A stretch of 20,243 bases of DNA from JAICIG01 sp035532215 (GCA_035532215.1 DATKRK010000200.1:1-20243), one strand, 5' to 3'. Counted from the first letter of the stretch, positions 6,886 to 14,339 are shown. The notes: generated by a model not told the origin, from the sequence alone. Numbers and translations are program-made.

Positions 6886-6972
6886 GTAGGGCACGCCCTC
6901 TGTGGCGTTCCGAGAAGTGCGAATCGACGCGAGTTCTGTTTTTCACGGCACGCCACGGAGGGCGTGCCCTAC
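6886..6972. repeat. 23-bp inverted repeat with 41-base loop
   Basis: 6886-6908 pairs with 6950-6972 at 22 of 23 positions (outer part GTAGGGCACGCCCTC). It lies in the gap between ftr and the TPR gene. The rest of 6813-7145 shows no gene. Confidence 0.7.
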
Positions 6973-7145
6973 GGGCTTTGCCGCAAACGCCTACTTTCGC
7001 CCATGCGCCCGGCGTCGCCTGCAGACTGCTCTTGCCAAAAGCTTCCCCGCGACCGTACTCTACTCGCCGAACTCTTCTCCGGGCGGCCGCATCGCGCAAC
7101 TTCGCCGGCCGTCCTTCCGGCATCGACGCCCGGGCGAATTCGGGC

Positions 7146-7152
7146 AAGGAGG
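7146..7152 (+). promoter_or_regulatory. Ribosome-binding site deciding the TPR gene start
   Basis: Perfect AAGGAGG, seven bases before the ATG at 7160 and four before an in-frame GTG at 7157. It fixes the start of the next gene and excludes the open frame extending back to 6902. Confidence 0.85.
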
Positions 7153-7159
7153 CGGCGTG

Positions 7160-8554
7160 ATGCGTAGGGCGATTGCGTGCGGCGCGTGCGTGGGTCTGCT
7201 GCTGGCCGGCTTTCTCTCGGCAAAGGCCGATGACAAGGTTGACGAGAGCGGCGGCAGCCTGGTCGGCAAAAAGGTAATTGCGATTCGCCCGGATGTCGTG
7301 CTGCGTCTCGAACCGGCCGACGAAGCGAAGCGAGTCGACTTCACCCCTTCGTGCTACGCTGTGGAAGTCGAGGCCGAGCAAGGCGAGTGGCTCAAGTGTG
7401 ACTGTTTTTGGCTGCGTCGCTCCGACGCCGTTCGGTTGTCGGAGGCCATCGCATACTTTACCCAGCAAATCGAGCGATCGCCAACCGCCTATGCCTACGT
7501 TGCCCGCAGCCGAGCATGGGTGATGGACAAACAGGATTCGGAGCGCGCGCTCGCCGACGCCGAAGCGGCAATTCGGCTCGATCCGAAGTTCGCCCTGGCT
7601 TGGATGAGCCGAGGCGAATGCCGATTTCACTGCGAGTTATATGCCGATGCAATTCCCGATTTCGCCCACGCGTTGGAATTAGACCCGCGACTTTACTTGG
7701 CCCGATTAGGGCTGGTCTATGCTCACCGCAAAGTTAAGGACTTCGATGGCGCCATCGCCGATTGCACCGCCGGGTTAATGTGGTGGTCCAACGACTCCGA
7801 CTTGCTTAAATTTCGCGCGATGATGTGTTTCTTCCTTGGAGAGCGTCATGAGTCTCAGAAGCGTCCAGACCTTGCCGAGCAAGATTACACCCATGCCATC
7901 GAAGACATGCGAGCGGCAATCGCAGAACTAGCCGCGACAGGTCGCATCCGTCAACCGGTAAGTCGCGAGGACGGGGACTACAAAAGAAAATCCGCCGCTC
8001 GCCTCTTAGGCGGCTTTTACGCCTATCGCGGGTTCATCAGGGCAAGCGCCCGCCGATATGAGGCGGCTATCGCGGACTGTAACGAAGCGATCAGACTCCG
8101 ACCCGACGAAGCTTTGGCGTATGTTTCCCGCGGCGTATCGCTTTTCAAGCAGGGGAAGCAACCGGAAGCGATTCGCGACCTCGAGGCGGCGGTTCGGCTG
8201 GAACCAAAATTGGGGGAACTCCGTGCAAAACTGGGTGAGGCAATTGCGATTCTCGGTGATTATCCACAGGCGATCCAACATTTCACACAGGCAATCAAGC
8301 TTGATCCGCGCGACGCAGACCTATATTGGCTCCGCGCCTTGGCCTGGGAATTATCGGGCGAACCTGCCAAGGCGATCGAAGATCTCACCAGCGCAATTGC
8401 GCTCGACCCAGAGAACCCTGAATTCTATCGCGAGCGGGCGGAAACCTGGCGGAGCATGTGGAAGTTCCTGAAGGCACGACGCGACTTTGCCGAAGCTGAG
8501 CGTCTGGAAGTCAAGCAAACCGCCAACCGCAACGAAGAAAATATCGAGCGCTAA
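7160..8554 (+). CDS. Exported SH3-like/TPR repeat protein
   Basis: A 464-residue protein, probably a protein-interaction scaffold in the cell envelope; its partner is unknown. Residues 1-23 form a signal peptide (ACVGLLLAGFLSAKA). Residues about 35-92 resemble a bacterial SH3-like domain (KKVIAIRPDVVLRLE, GEWLKCDCFWLRRSDAV). From about 93 to the end are tetratricopeptide repeats with the usual A-x(6)-LDP ends (AEAAIRLDPKFALAW, FAHALELDPRLYLAR, CNEAIRLRPDEALAY, LEAAVRLEPKLGELR, FTQAIKLDPRDADLY, LTSAIALDPENPEFY). The ATG at 7160 is set by a perfect AAGGAGG. The middle (about 225-300) is less regular and may hold diverged repeats. Codon use is less GC-biased than in the neighbours, which could indicate a different origin or weak selection. 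Confidence 0.85.
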   Translation: MRRAIACGACVGLLLAGFLSAKADDKVDESGGSLVGKKVIAIRPDVVLRLEPADEAKRVDFTPSCYAVEVEAEQGEWLKCDCFWLRRSDAVRLSEAIAYFTQQIERSPTAYAYVARSRAWVMDKQDSERALADAEAAIRLDPKFALAWMSRGECRFHCELYADAIPDFAHALELDPRLYLARLGLVYAHRKVKDFDGAIADCTAGLMWWSNDSDLLKFRAMMCFFLGERHESQKRPDLAEQDYTHAIEDMRAAIAELAATGRIRQPVSREDGDYKRKSAARLLGGFYAYRGFIRASARRYEAAIADCNEAIRLRPDEALAYVSRGVSLFKQGKQPEAIRDLEAAVRLEPKLGELRAKLGEAIAILGDYPQAIQHFTQAIKLDPRDADLYWLRALAWELSGEPAKAIEDLTSAIALDPENPEFYRERAETWRSMWKFLKARRDFAEAERLEVKQTANRNEENIER

Positions 8555-8737
8555 AGCGTAGGCGTGCAACTTGAACACGTTCCATCCGTTTTGCCTTCGC
8601 CCCGGCGCGGCGGTATCTTGACGCTGGCATTCGATCTCTTTGGGCGTCCCCGGCGTGTTGTAAAGTCGCCGAGCGTCGTCTTTCGCTGGAGCGAAAAGCG
8701 ACAAACCCCCGCACGAACCGCGATCTTGGAGCACCTC

Positions 8738-9463
8738 ATGCTGCGTGTTTTCTTCGCCGCCGCCGCGATGTCGGCGCTGTCGCCGGTCATCGCCTTTGCC
8801 CAAGCAGCCGAAACATCCGAATTAAAACCCGTCCGCATCGCCGATCCGGTCAACGGGCATATCCATCCTTCGGCGTGCGCCAGCCGGCAGGGGATGATCG
8901 TGGTGACGTATGGCCGCGTCAATCATCGCGATCTGCGAATCACGCGCTCGACCGACGGCGGGCGGACTTGGGCGCCGCCGACGCCATTCGGGCCGACGGA
9001 GAACAAGACGTATTACCCCGGCTCGCTGACGACCTTGAGCGACGGCCGCTTGTTGCACGCCTGGAACCGCTGGAACGGCGAGACGAGCGAGGACGAGCCG
9101 CGGTCGGTGCTGGTTTCGCTTTCCAGCGACGACGGCCTGAGTTGGAGCGACCCGCTGCCGCTGCCGCGAGACTCGCAGGTGATGAGCGTCGTGCGGCATC
9201 CGATCGTCGAGTTGGCGCCCGGCCGCTGGCTGTTCTCGCTCAGCGATCGCACGCTCGAGTATTACAACCCCGGCCGGGCAATTGGCGGGCGAGCCTGCCC
9301 GCGAACCGTCGAACTCGACGCCGACACGATCGGCGTCGTGTTCTACGACATCGACGCCAATCAGCCCGGCGGCCCGGGTTGTTCTTTCTGCGGATTCCGC
9401 TGGCGAAGTTGGCGGAGTGACGAGCCGCCGGCGCTCGCCGCGGGGCGTCCGAACAAGGCTTGA
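8738..9463 (+). CDS. Sialidase/BNR-repeat-like exported protein, probably frameshifted and internally shortened
   Basis: Starts at the ATG at 8738 with GGAG six bases upstream. Residues 1-22 are a signal peptide ending AFAQA. Two Asp-box motifs (STDGGRTW, SSDDGLSW) place it with the sialidase/BNR propellers, which act on glycans outside the cytoplasm. Bacterial sialidases of this kind are usually about 350-400 residues; this frame gives 241. Near 9372-9379 the reading frame appears to be lost: the other frame ends in GLFFLRIPLAKLAE then TGA at 9418, a much more natural C-terminus than the Arg/Ser-rich tail read to 9463. A one-base deletion in the CCCGGG run would explain it. Even restored it is only about 227 residues, so a middle section also seems missing. 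Probably non-functional. Confidence 0.6.
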   Translation: MLRVFFAAAAMSALSPVIAFAQAAETSELKPVRIADPVNGHIHPSACASRQGMIVVTYGRVNHRDLRITRSTDGGRTWAPPTPFGPTENKTYYPGSLTTLSDGRLLHAWNRWNGETSEDEPRSVLVSLSSDDGLSWSDPLPLPRDSQVMSVVRHPIVELAPGRWLFSLSDRTLEYYNPGRAIGGRACPRTVELDADTIGVVFYDIDANQPGGPGCSFCGFRWRSWRSDEPPALAAGRPNKA

Positions 9464-9581
9464 AATGCTTGCTCCTGCCCAGCCGGCGCCCGAGAATGAC
9501 CGGCCTAAACACTTCCCTGCGGCGGCGAAGGCGTCGCTTGACGCCGGCGCCGCAGGGCAACAAAAAAGCCGGGAGCTTGCC

Positions 9582-10055
9582 ATGCGGGACGCCTTTGAAT
9601 CGCCGGCCAGCGAACCGGCGTCTGCCGCATCGACCTCCCCTCGCGAGTTGCTGGGGCCGTTCGATCCGCCGGCCAATTATGCCTTCGAGCCGGAGTTCGC
9701 CGAACCGCCGCCGCGAACGATTTCACAGCGAGCACGCGAGGGGCACTTCGAGCGGCAACGGACGCGGTTACTGAACCTGTTGCTCGGGGTTGGCGTCGCG
9801 TGCCTGGCCGGCGGCGAATTGCCGGTCGTGATGCAGTGGGCCAGATTTATCGTGCCGTTGGCCTACCTCACGTGGATCGGTCTGGCGGCGATTCTCATCT
9901 GGGCGGTCGGCTGCGTGGAACGCGCGGCTTTGCCAGGGCCGTATCGTTATCTGAAGCGCGGCATTCCGCTGGTGGCGCGAGTGATCGAACTGGTCCAGGC
10001 GCCGGCGTTCCGAGTCGGTCAGGCGTCGTACTATGCCTTCACGGCCACGGGGTAA
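9582..10055 (+). CDS. Membrane protein, N-terminal half, ended by a premature TAA
   Basis: Starts at the ATG at 9582 (MRDAFESPASEP) with GGGAG six bases upstream; an in-frame ATG at 9465 lacks a ribosome-binding site. An acidic, Pro-rich cytosolic N-terminus is followed by two membrane segments (LLNLLLGVGVACLAGGELPV and IVPLAYLTWIGLAAILIWAV) and then a module beginning ARVIELVQAPAFRVGQASYY. The frame stops at TAA 10053-10055, but the next 27 codons and the following open frame are in the same frame and continue the protein, so this is the front part of one gene (9582-10877). A compound GC hairpin (9515-9557) lies just upstream. Function unknown; the soluble modules faintly resemble DUF3592. 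Confidence 0.6.
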   Translation: MRDAFESPASEPASAASTSPRELLGPFDPPANYAFEPEFAEPPPRTISQRAREGHFERQRTRLLNLLLGVGVACLAGGELPVVMQWARFIVPLAYLTWIGLAAILIWAVGCVERAALPGPYRYLKRGIPLVARVIELVQAPAFRVGQASYYAFTATG

Positions 10056-10136
10056 TATCGCGATCCGCAATCGGGCGAGTTACAAACCCGGCGGCTGTCA
10101 TCGCCGCAATTCCCGGCCGAAATCAAGGTCTACTGC

Positions 10137-10877
10137 ATGACGTCGTTCCAAGTCGGCGATTATGTCACGGCCGTTTACTTGCCCGGCAAGTTTCCGAAAT
10201 CGCTACGGCTCGTCGGCTTTCTCGATCTACTTCCCGACTCGGGCCTAGCGCCTCGCTTGCCGCCGCCTGGCGCGAAGCCTGATTGGCGAGCCCTCTTGAT
10301 GTTCGTCGCCTTCGTCGCCTGGTGCGCCGGAATGTTTTGGAACGTTTATGCAATGCAGAAATACGAGCCCGTCGATTTCGAGTTTCGCCAGGCGATTTGG
10401 CCGATGCTCCCCGGCGCGGCGGCGGCGGCGCTCGTGCTCGCCGGCGCCTGGCTTTATCGTCGTCGGCAGCAACGTCGCGCCGAAGAAGACGAGATGGAAT
10501 TGGGCGGCAAGTCGTTATGGGCTCGAATGAATCCCTTTGATTCGACTATGCAACTCGTGACGGTCTGCGGCTTAATCGTCCTGGGGGCTACGGCGACGCT
10601 TAGTTGGAGTTGGCGCGCCAATGCCTGGCTCGACGATTCGCGCGGCGAACTGAAAACGGTCGAGATCCTTGGACGAAGGGTGCAAAAGCAGGGACCCTTG
10701 CGGCACTACATCGTCGATTACCGCCTGCCGGGCGCCCGGCAGCCTCGTCAGTATTACACGACGCCCGAACACATGGCGAATTTCGCGAACGCCGTCTTCG
10801 GCGTCGCCGAGTTGCACGAGGGCCGCTTCGGCTGGCAATGGGTCAAGACGCTGCACCCGGCGGCGCCGGGGCGGTAG
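10137..10877 (+). CDS. Membrane protein, C-terminal half, after in-frame stop
   Basis: Same frame as 9582-10055. The bases between read YRDPQSGELQTRRLSSPQFP without a further stop, so the ATG at 10137 is internal to the original gene rather than a natural start (only a weak AAGG lies upstream). It has three membrane segments (LLMFVAFVAWCAGMFWNVYA, AIWPMLPGAAAAALVLAGAW, LVTVCGLIVLGATATLSWSW) and a second soluble module (ELKTVEILGRRVQKQGPLRH to the end) that mirrors the one in the front half. The complete protein would have about 431 residues and five membrane segments. Either a recent pseudogene, a sequencing error, or readthrough. Confidence 0.6.
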   Translation: MTSFQVGDYVTAVYLPGKFPKSLRLVGFLDLLPDSGLAPRLPPPGAKPDWRALLMFVAFVAWCAGMFWNVYAMQKYEPVDFEFRQAIWPMLPGAAAAALVLAGAWLYRRRQQRRAEEDEMELGGKSLWARMNPFDSTMQLVTVCGLIVLGATATLSWSWRANAWLDDSRGELKTVEILGRRVQKQGPLRHYIVDYRLPGARQPRQYYTTPEHMANFANAVFGVAELHEGRFGWQWVKTLHPAAPGR

Positions 10878-10957
10878 CAGGGTAGTGATACCATTTGCGA
10901 GCATGTCAAGGAAAAAAGGGCGAATTGGAAGCACGAGCTTGGCCCCATCCGTGTTTG

Positions 10958-11105
10958 CCACCAGCTTTAGCTGGTGGGGACCGGCAACCATTCTCTCTCT
11001 TTGGGAGCCGGCTTTAGCCGGCTTTTTCAGCCCTCGGGAAGCCGGCTAAAGCCGGCTGAAAAGAAAGGTCGATGTTGTTTCGCTACCACCAGCTAAAGCT
11101 GGTGG
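10958..11105. repeat. Nested double palindrome
   Basis: Outer pair: CCACCAGCTTTAGCTGGTGG at 10958-10977 and CCACCAGCTAAAGCTGGTGG at 11086-11105. Inner pair: AGCCGGCTTTAGCCGGCT at 11006-11023 and AGCCGGCTAAAGCCGGCT at 11040-11057. Each element is itself a near-perfect palindrome, and each pair is mutually inverted, giving order A-B-B'-A'. The gap 10878-11250 contains no gene apart from this and the promoter of the next gene. Confidence 0.8.
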
Positions 11106-11171
11106 CAGACAAAGCGATGATTTTTTCTTGACACCAGTTCAAATGACATCATTACCGCCAATCGGCGTCAG

Positions 11172-11200
11172 TTGACTTATACATCAGCGCGCTGTATTGT
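11172..11200 (+). promoter_or_regulatory. Promoter of the XRE regulator gene
   Basis: TTGACT at 11172-11177, spacer of 17, TATTGT at 11195-11200. It lies 50 bases before the chosen ATG at 11251. The -35 box matches consensus at five of six positions, the -10 at four of six. Confidence 0.5.
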
Positions 11201-11206
11201 ATGTCA
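11173..11206. promoter_or_regulatory. 34-bp imperfect palindrome over the promoter, candidate operator
   Basis: Perfect core CAGCGCGCTG (11185-11194) with outer arms TGAC/GTCA and partial matches between. It is centred in the -35/-10 spacer of the XRE gene, a classic place for autorepression. The role is inferred. Confidence 0.45.
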
Positions 11207-11250
11207 TCATCGCGGCGAGGTGTACCAGAACCGCGATCGAGGCTGGAACC

Positions 11251-11637
11251 ATGGAATTCCGTCGGCGACAAATGAAAATCGAGCGGACTGAAGAAGAACA
11301 GGCCCGACTCAAGGCCGTGCGAGAGCGCTTCCAGCGCGAGAAGCCGACCTCCGAACAACTGGTTGCCAGCGGCGACTATAATCCGCCGATCAGGCAAGGC
11401 GAGTACTGGGAACTGATGCAGGCCGCGGCGGCGCTCAAGAAAGCTCGCGAGGCGGCCGGTATGTCGTTGCGCGAAGTGGCGGAAAAGATGGCCATCGATG
11501 CTGGGGCGTTGAGCCGCCTGGAAAACGGCGTCAACGACAATCCGACGATCGATACGCTGTTTCGCTATGCCAACAGCCTGGGCAAGCAAATCGTCGTGCA
11601 GATCGTCGATTTGCCTAGCGAACGTCAATTAACTTGA
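11251..11637 (+). CDS. XRE-family helix-turn-helix regulator
   Basis: A 128-residue DNA-binding protein. Residues 1-58 are charged and partly helical (ERTEEEQARLKAVRERFQRE). The HTH_XRE domain covers 62-114, with recognition helix around AIDAGALSRLENG and the typical NPTIDTLFRYANSLG end. The ATG at 11251 has GGA four bases upstream; a TTG at 11197 overlaps the predicted promoter and is unlikely. The size and shape resemble HigA-type antitoxins, but no toxin gene adjoins it: upstream is a repeat and downstream is a gene-free 186 bases before a convergent enzyme gene. It is probably an orphan, likely self-regulated through the palindrome at its promoter. Confidence 0.8.
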   Translation: MEFRRRQMKIERTEEEQARLKAVRERFQREKPTSEQLVASGDYNPPIRQGEYWELMQAAAALKKAREAAGMSLREVAEKMAIDAGALSRLENGVNDNPTIDTLFRYANSLGKQIVVQIVDLPSERQLT

Positions 11638-11639
11638 AC

Positions 11640-11665
11640 CGAGTCGTCGCGTTGGAAGCGACTCG
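11640..11665 (+). terminator. Hairpin after XRE gene
   Basis: Stem CGAGTCG/CGACTCG (11640-11646 with 11659-11665), two bases after the stop codon. No T-run, so it is a weak candidate. The rest of the gap to 11823 shows nothing. Confidence 0.4.
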
Positions 11666-11823
11666 CGAATGAATTCGTTGAACGATTCAGCGAGCAGCGT
11701 CCGCCGAACCTCCTTGCAGCAATCTATCGTGCTGCCTACCGAGCCCAAGACTGTTGTCCGTCGGAACACGCGGACCGAGGCCGCTCCTTGAAACGCAAGA
11801 GGCATCGCCCCCTGTTCAAGCGA

Positions 11824-13515
11824 TCACCCCCCAACCCGCTTGCCCAAATGCTCGGCCAGCCGATCGAGCGCCGGGCTGCGGTCGTCGAGCGAAAGGTGAA
11901 CGTGGATCAGGCTCATCTGCTTATCGCCCCAGGCTTGCTTCAAGGCGGCGTCGAACTCGCCCTCGGTGCGCACGTCGTAGCCTTTGCCGCCGCCGAGCAC
12001 CTCGGGCAGCTTGTGGTAGTTCCAGGGATGGATCTCGTTGTACTTGTAGTCGCCCGGGTGCAGAAACCGCTCGGTGCCGTAACCGTGGTTGTCGAGCACG
12101 ATCACGATCGAATGGAAGCCGTGGCGGACGATCGTCGATAGCTCGTTGCCGGTCATTTGAAACGCCCCGTCGCCGACCAGCGCCACCGTCCGCACTTCGG
12201 GCCGGGCCGTGGCCGCGCCGACCGTGCCGGGCACGGCGAAGCCCATCGAAGTGTAATAGGCCGGGCCGATGAACTCGGTGTGGCCGCGGGTCATCAGCTC
12301 GGTGGCGGCGAACAGCGCGTCGCCCACGTCGCAGATCACGATCGTGCGGTCGTCGAGCGATTCGTTCAGCCGCTGCATCAGCCGCGTGATGCTGATCGCG
12401 GCCTCGGGCCGCAGTTCGAATTTCTCGCCATTGAACGAAGGGTGCAGCGGCGGCTTGCGCTCGGGCGGCTGCGGCCGCCGGGCGGTCAGCGCCCGGATGA
12501 AATCGCCCAGTTGGACGTTGTGATAGTGGTGGTGGCGAATCTGCAAATCGTCGCTGACGGCGTAGATGCACTTGCCCGGTTCGAGCTTGGCCGTGTAAAT
12601 GCCCAGATCGATGTCGGTCATGAACGTGCCGAGCAGAACCAGGCAATCGCTCTCTTCGACGAACTGCGTCACCTGCTCGCGGCTCATTGCGCCTTCGTAC
12701 AGCCCGGCGTAAAGCGGGTGCGTCTCGGCCACCACGCTCTTGCCCATCATCGTGCAGGCGATCGGAATCCGCGAGTGCTCGGCAAAGTTCAGCAGCTCGT
12801 CTTGCAGGCCGTAGCGATGGATTTCGACGCCGGCCAGAATCACCGGCTTGCGGCAATCGTGGATCAGCCGCGCGGCTTCGGCCACCGCTTCGGCCAGCGC
12901 CTCGGGATCGCTCGACGGTTCGGCCTGCCGGAATTCGTACGGCAGACCAGGCACGACCTTGACCATGTCGCGCGGAATCTCGATGTACACCGGCCGCTTG
13001 TTGCGCGCCGCAGCCACCAGCACCCGGTCGATTTCGCGGAAGGCGACGGCCGGATCGGTCAGTTCCGTCGTGGCGATGCAGAGCTTCTCGAACACGTCGA
13101 GCTGCGTGCGAAAATCGCGCACCTTGTGGTGCAACAACGGGTTGTTGAACCGCTCGCGCATGCCCGGCGCGCCGGAGATCACGACCACCGGAGATTTTTC
13201 GGCGTACGCGCCGGCGACCGAATTGCAGAGGCTCAGTCCGCCGACGCCGTAGGTGACGCAGACGGCGCCCATGCCGTTGACGCGGGCGTAGGCGTCGGCC
13301 GCGAACCCGGCGTTATCCTCTCGGCAGCAGCCGACCACATTGAGCGGGCTGTGTTCGAGCATCGAATAAAAGCCGAGCACGTAGTCGCCCGGAATGCCGA
13401 ACACGTCGCGGATGCCGAAATCTTGCAGCCGGCGGATCAGGTAGTCGCCGATCGAAAGCCCCGCCACCGATTCGGTTCTCGGTCTTGATTTGTAGACCGC
13501 CTGGGTATGCGTCAT
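11824..13515 (-). CDS. Pyruvate/indolepyruvate-decarboxylase-type ThDP enzyme
   Basis: A 563-residue cytosolic 2-keto acid decarboxylase that would turn a 2-oxo acid into an aldehyde and CO2 using thiamine diphosphate and Mg2+. All catalytic residues of the PDC group align: Asp44 (FGIPGDY), Glu66 (CREDNAG), the His129-His130 pair (LLHHKVRDF) and Glu482 (GYGTERFLHP). The ThDP motif begins at Gly448 (GDGAFQMTGNE) and ends at Asn476 (VLDN). The His pair and Glu482 separate it from acetolactate synthases and related enzymes. The ATG at 13515 (MTHTQAVYK) has AAAGGA eight bases upstream; the frame extends to 13566 without a better start. Pyruvate, phenylpyruvate and indolepyruvate cannot be distinguished from sequence alone. 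It has no pathway partner nearby. Confidence 0.88.
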   Translation of the reverse strand: MTHTQAVYKSRPRTESVAGLSIGDYLIRRLQDFGIRDVFGIPGDYVLGFYSMLEHSPLNVVGCCREDNAGFAADAYARVNGMGAVCVTYGVGGLSLCNSVAGAYAEKSPVVVISGAPGMRERFNNPLLHHKVRDFRTQLDVFEKLCIATTELTDPAVAFREIDRVLVAAARNKRPVYIEIPRDMVKVVPGLPYEFRQAEPSSDPEALAEAVAEAARLIHDCRKPVILAGVEIHRYGLQDELLNFAEHSRIPIACTMMGKSVVAETHPLYAGLYEGAMSREQVTQFVEESDCLVLLGTFMTDIDLGIYTAKLEPGKCIYAVSDDLQIRHHHYHNVQLGDFIRALTARRPQPPERKPPLHPSFNGEKFELRPEAAISITRLMQRLNESLDDRTIVICDVGDALFAATELMTRGHTEFIGPAYYTSMGFAVPGTVGAATARPEVRTVALVGDGAFQMTGNELSTIVRHGFHSIVIVLDNHGYGTERFLHPGDYKYNEIHPWNYHKLPEVLGGGKGYDVRTEGEFDAALKQAWGDKQMSLIHVHLSLDDRSPALDRLAEHLGKRVGG

Positions 13516-13625
13516 GCCGAGTGTCCTTTCGCTGTCTCTCGCTCGGGGCTCGCAAGGCGCCGCCACGACGCCCTAATAACATCTTAGGGCGGAAACGACC
13601 GGGGGCAATTCCGCCGGGGGGCGGG

Positions 13626-13826
13626 CTATTTGCGGTTTTGCCTCAGCTCGCGTCCGCGCCGCGAGTTAAGCATCGCCAGCCAAAAGCCGAGAAATCCGAG
13701 CACGCAGCCCATCGTGACCAGCGGCCGGACCAAGCTGTGCGACTGTCGGAAGGCCCCATACGAGAGTACGCTGCCCCAGACCAGCACGGCGAGCATAATC
13801 AATAGTATCAAGCGGTTTTGAGTCAT
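13626..13826 (-). CDS. Small two-span membrane protein, unknown function
   Basis: A 66-residue protein with two hydrophobic helices (LILLIMLAVLVWGSVLSYGA, about 6-25, and LVTMGCVLGFLGFWLAML, about 36-53) and a basic C-terminal tail (NSRRGRELRQNRK), suggesting both termini face the cytosol. It is 110 bases upstream of the decarboxylase gene on the same strand and could share its transcript. No clear ribosome-binding site is seen. The clean hydrophobic pattern on both helices argues it is real. Confidence 0.65.
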   Translation of the reverse strand: MTQNRLILLIMLAVLVWGSVLSYGAFRQSHSLVRPLVTMGCVLGFLGFWLAMLNSRRGRELRQNRK

Positions 13827-13866
13827 AGTTGAATCGATTTCAAACGGAGTGCGGGCTGCTTCGCAT

Positions 13867-14007
13867 GGAGGGCCGGGCGCCCTCGCCCGGCAAATAGGGA
13901 CGTCCGGGCGCCCTCGCCCGGCTTGCCGATCGCGAATTCTATCCGGGCGAGGGCGCCCGGTGCTCCATGTTTGTGAATTCTATCCGGGTGACGGCGCCCG
14001 GTGCACC
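13867..14007. repeat. Second GC-rich palindromic unit array, order forward-forward-reverse-reverse
   Basis: Forward copies at 13867-13890 and 13897-13921 and inverted copies at 13943-13966 and 13984-14007, all built on GGGCGCCCTCGCCC. As in the 4841-5031 array, the last inverted copy is degenerate and carries GACGGCGCC. The array is bounded by CATGGAG and its complement CTCCATG. Both inverted copies are preceded by GAATTCTAT. The flanking 13827-14051 has no gene. Confidence 0.8.
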
Positions 14008-14051
14008 ATGCTTGCTTCGCAATCCAATGCGGAACTGTTTCCTCTTATAGT

Positions 14052-14297
14052 ATGACAACTACGGCCCGCACCGCGAAGAGGCGATCGGGGTTGTTTTTGG
14101 CGATCGGTTCGTCGCTGGTCGTCGAACCGGCCGCCAGCTTGCCGCGGAAAGCGAAGGAGTACGGCGCCCGGCTGGTCATCATCAATCGCGATCCTACGCC
14201 GCAAGACGCGCTGGCCGACCTCGTCATTCGTCGGCCGATCGGCGAAACGCTGGCGGAGATCGACCGAGAATTGGAGAAGTTGGCGTCCGCAAATTAG
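14052..14297 (+). pseudogene. Sirtuin (Sir2/CobB) C-terminal remnant
   Basis: Reads as the last third of a NAD-dependent protein deacylase: LFLAIGSSLVVEPAASLPRK, then ARLVIINRDPTPQDALADLV and IGETLAEIDREL. Complete sirtuins have about 240 residues; only 81 codons remain, from the ATG at 14052 at most. The N-terminal Rossmann GAGxS motif, the zinc-binding cysteines and the catalytic His are all missing, so it cannot be an active deacylase. The GC-rich repeat array ends 45 bases upstream, where the lost part should be. This points to deletion or rearrangement at the repeat. Confidence 0.75.
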
Positions 14298-14339
14298 CGG
14301 AGCGAAGAGGATCGCGATTCTCTTTTCCTTGTGGCGCGA

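Noticed and set aside
9515..9557. Compound GC hairpin as terminator of the sialidase-like gene
   Set aside because: It can fold (CCCTGCGGC/GCCGCAGGG), but no T-run follows on the plus strand; instead an A-run does, so terminator function is not supported.
11128..11156. TTGACA at 11128-11133 as the XRE promoter
   Set aside because: At a 17-base spacing the -10 position is ATTACC, a poor match; the TTGACT/TATTGT pair downstream is better.
12157..13488. 443-codon plus-strand frame opposite the decarboxylase
   Set aside because: Antisense shadow with Arg/His/Gln-rich composition; the minus strand carries all the ThDP enzyme motifs.
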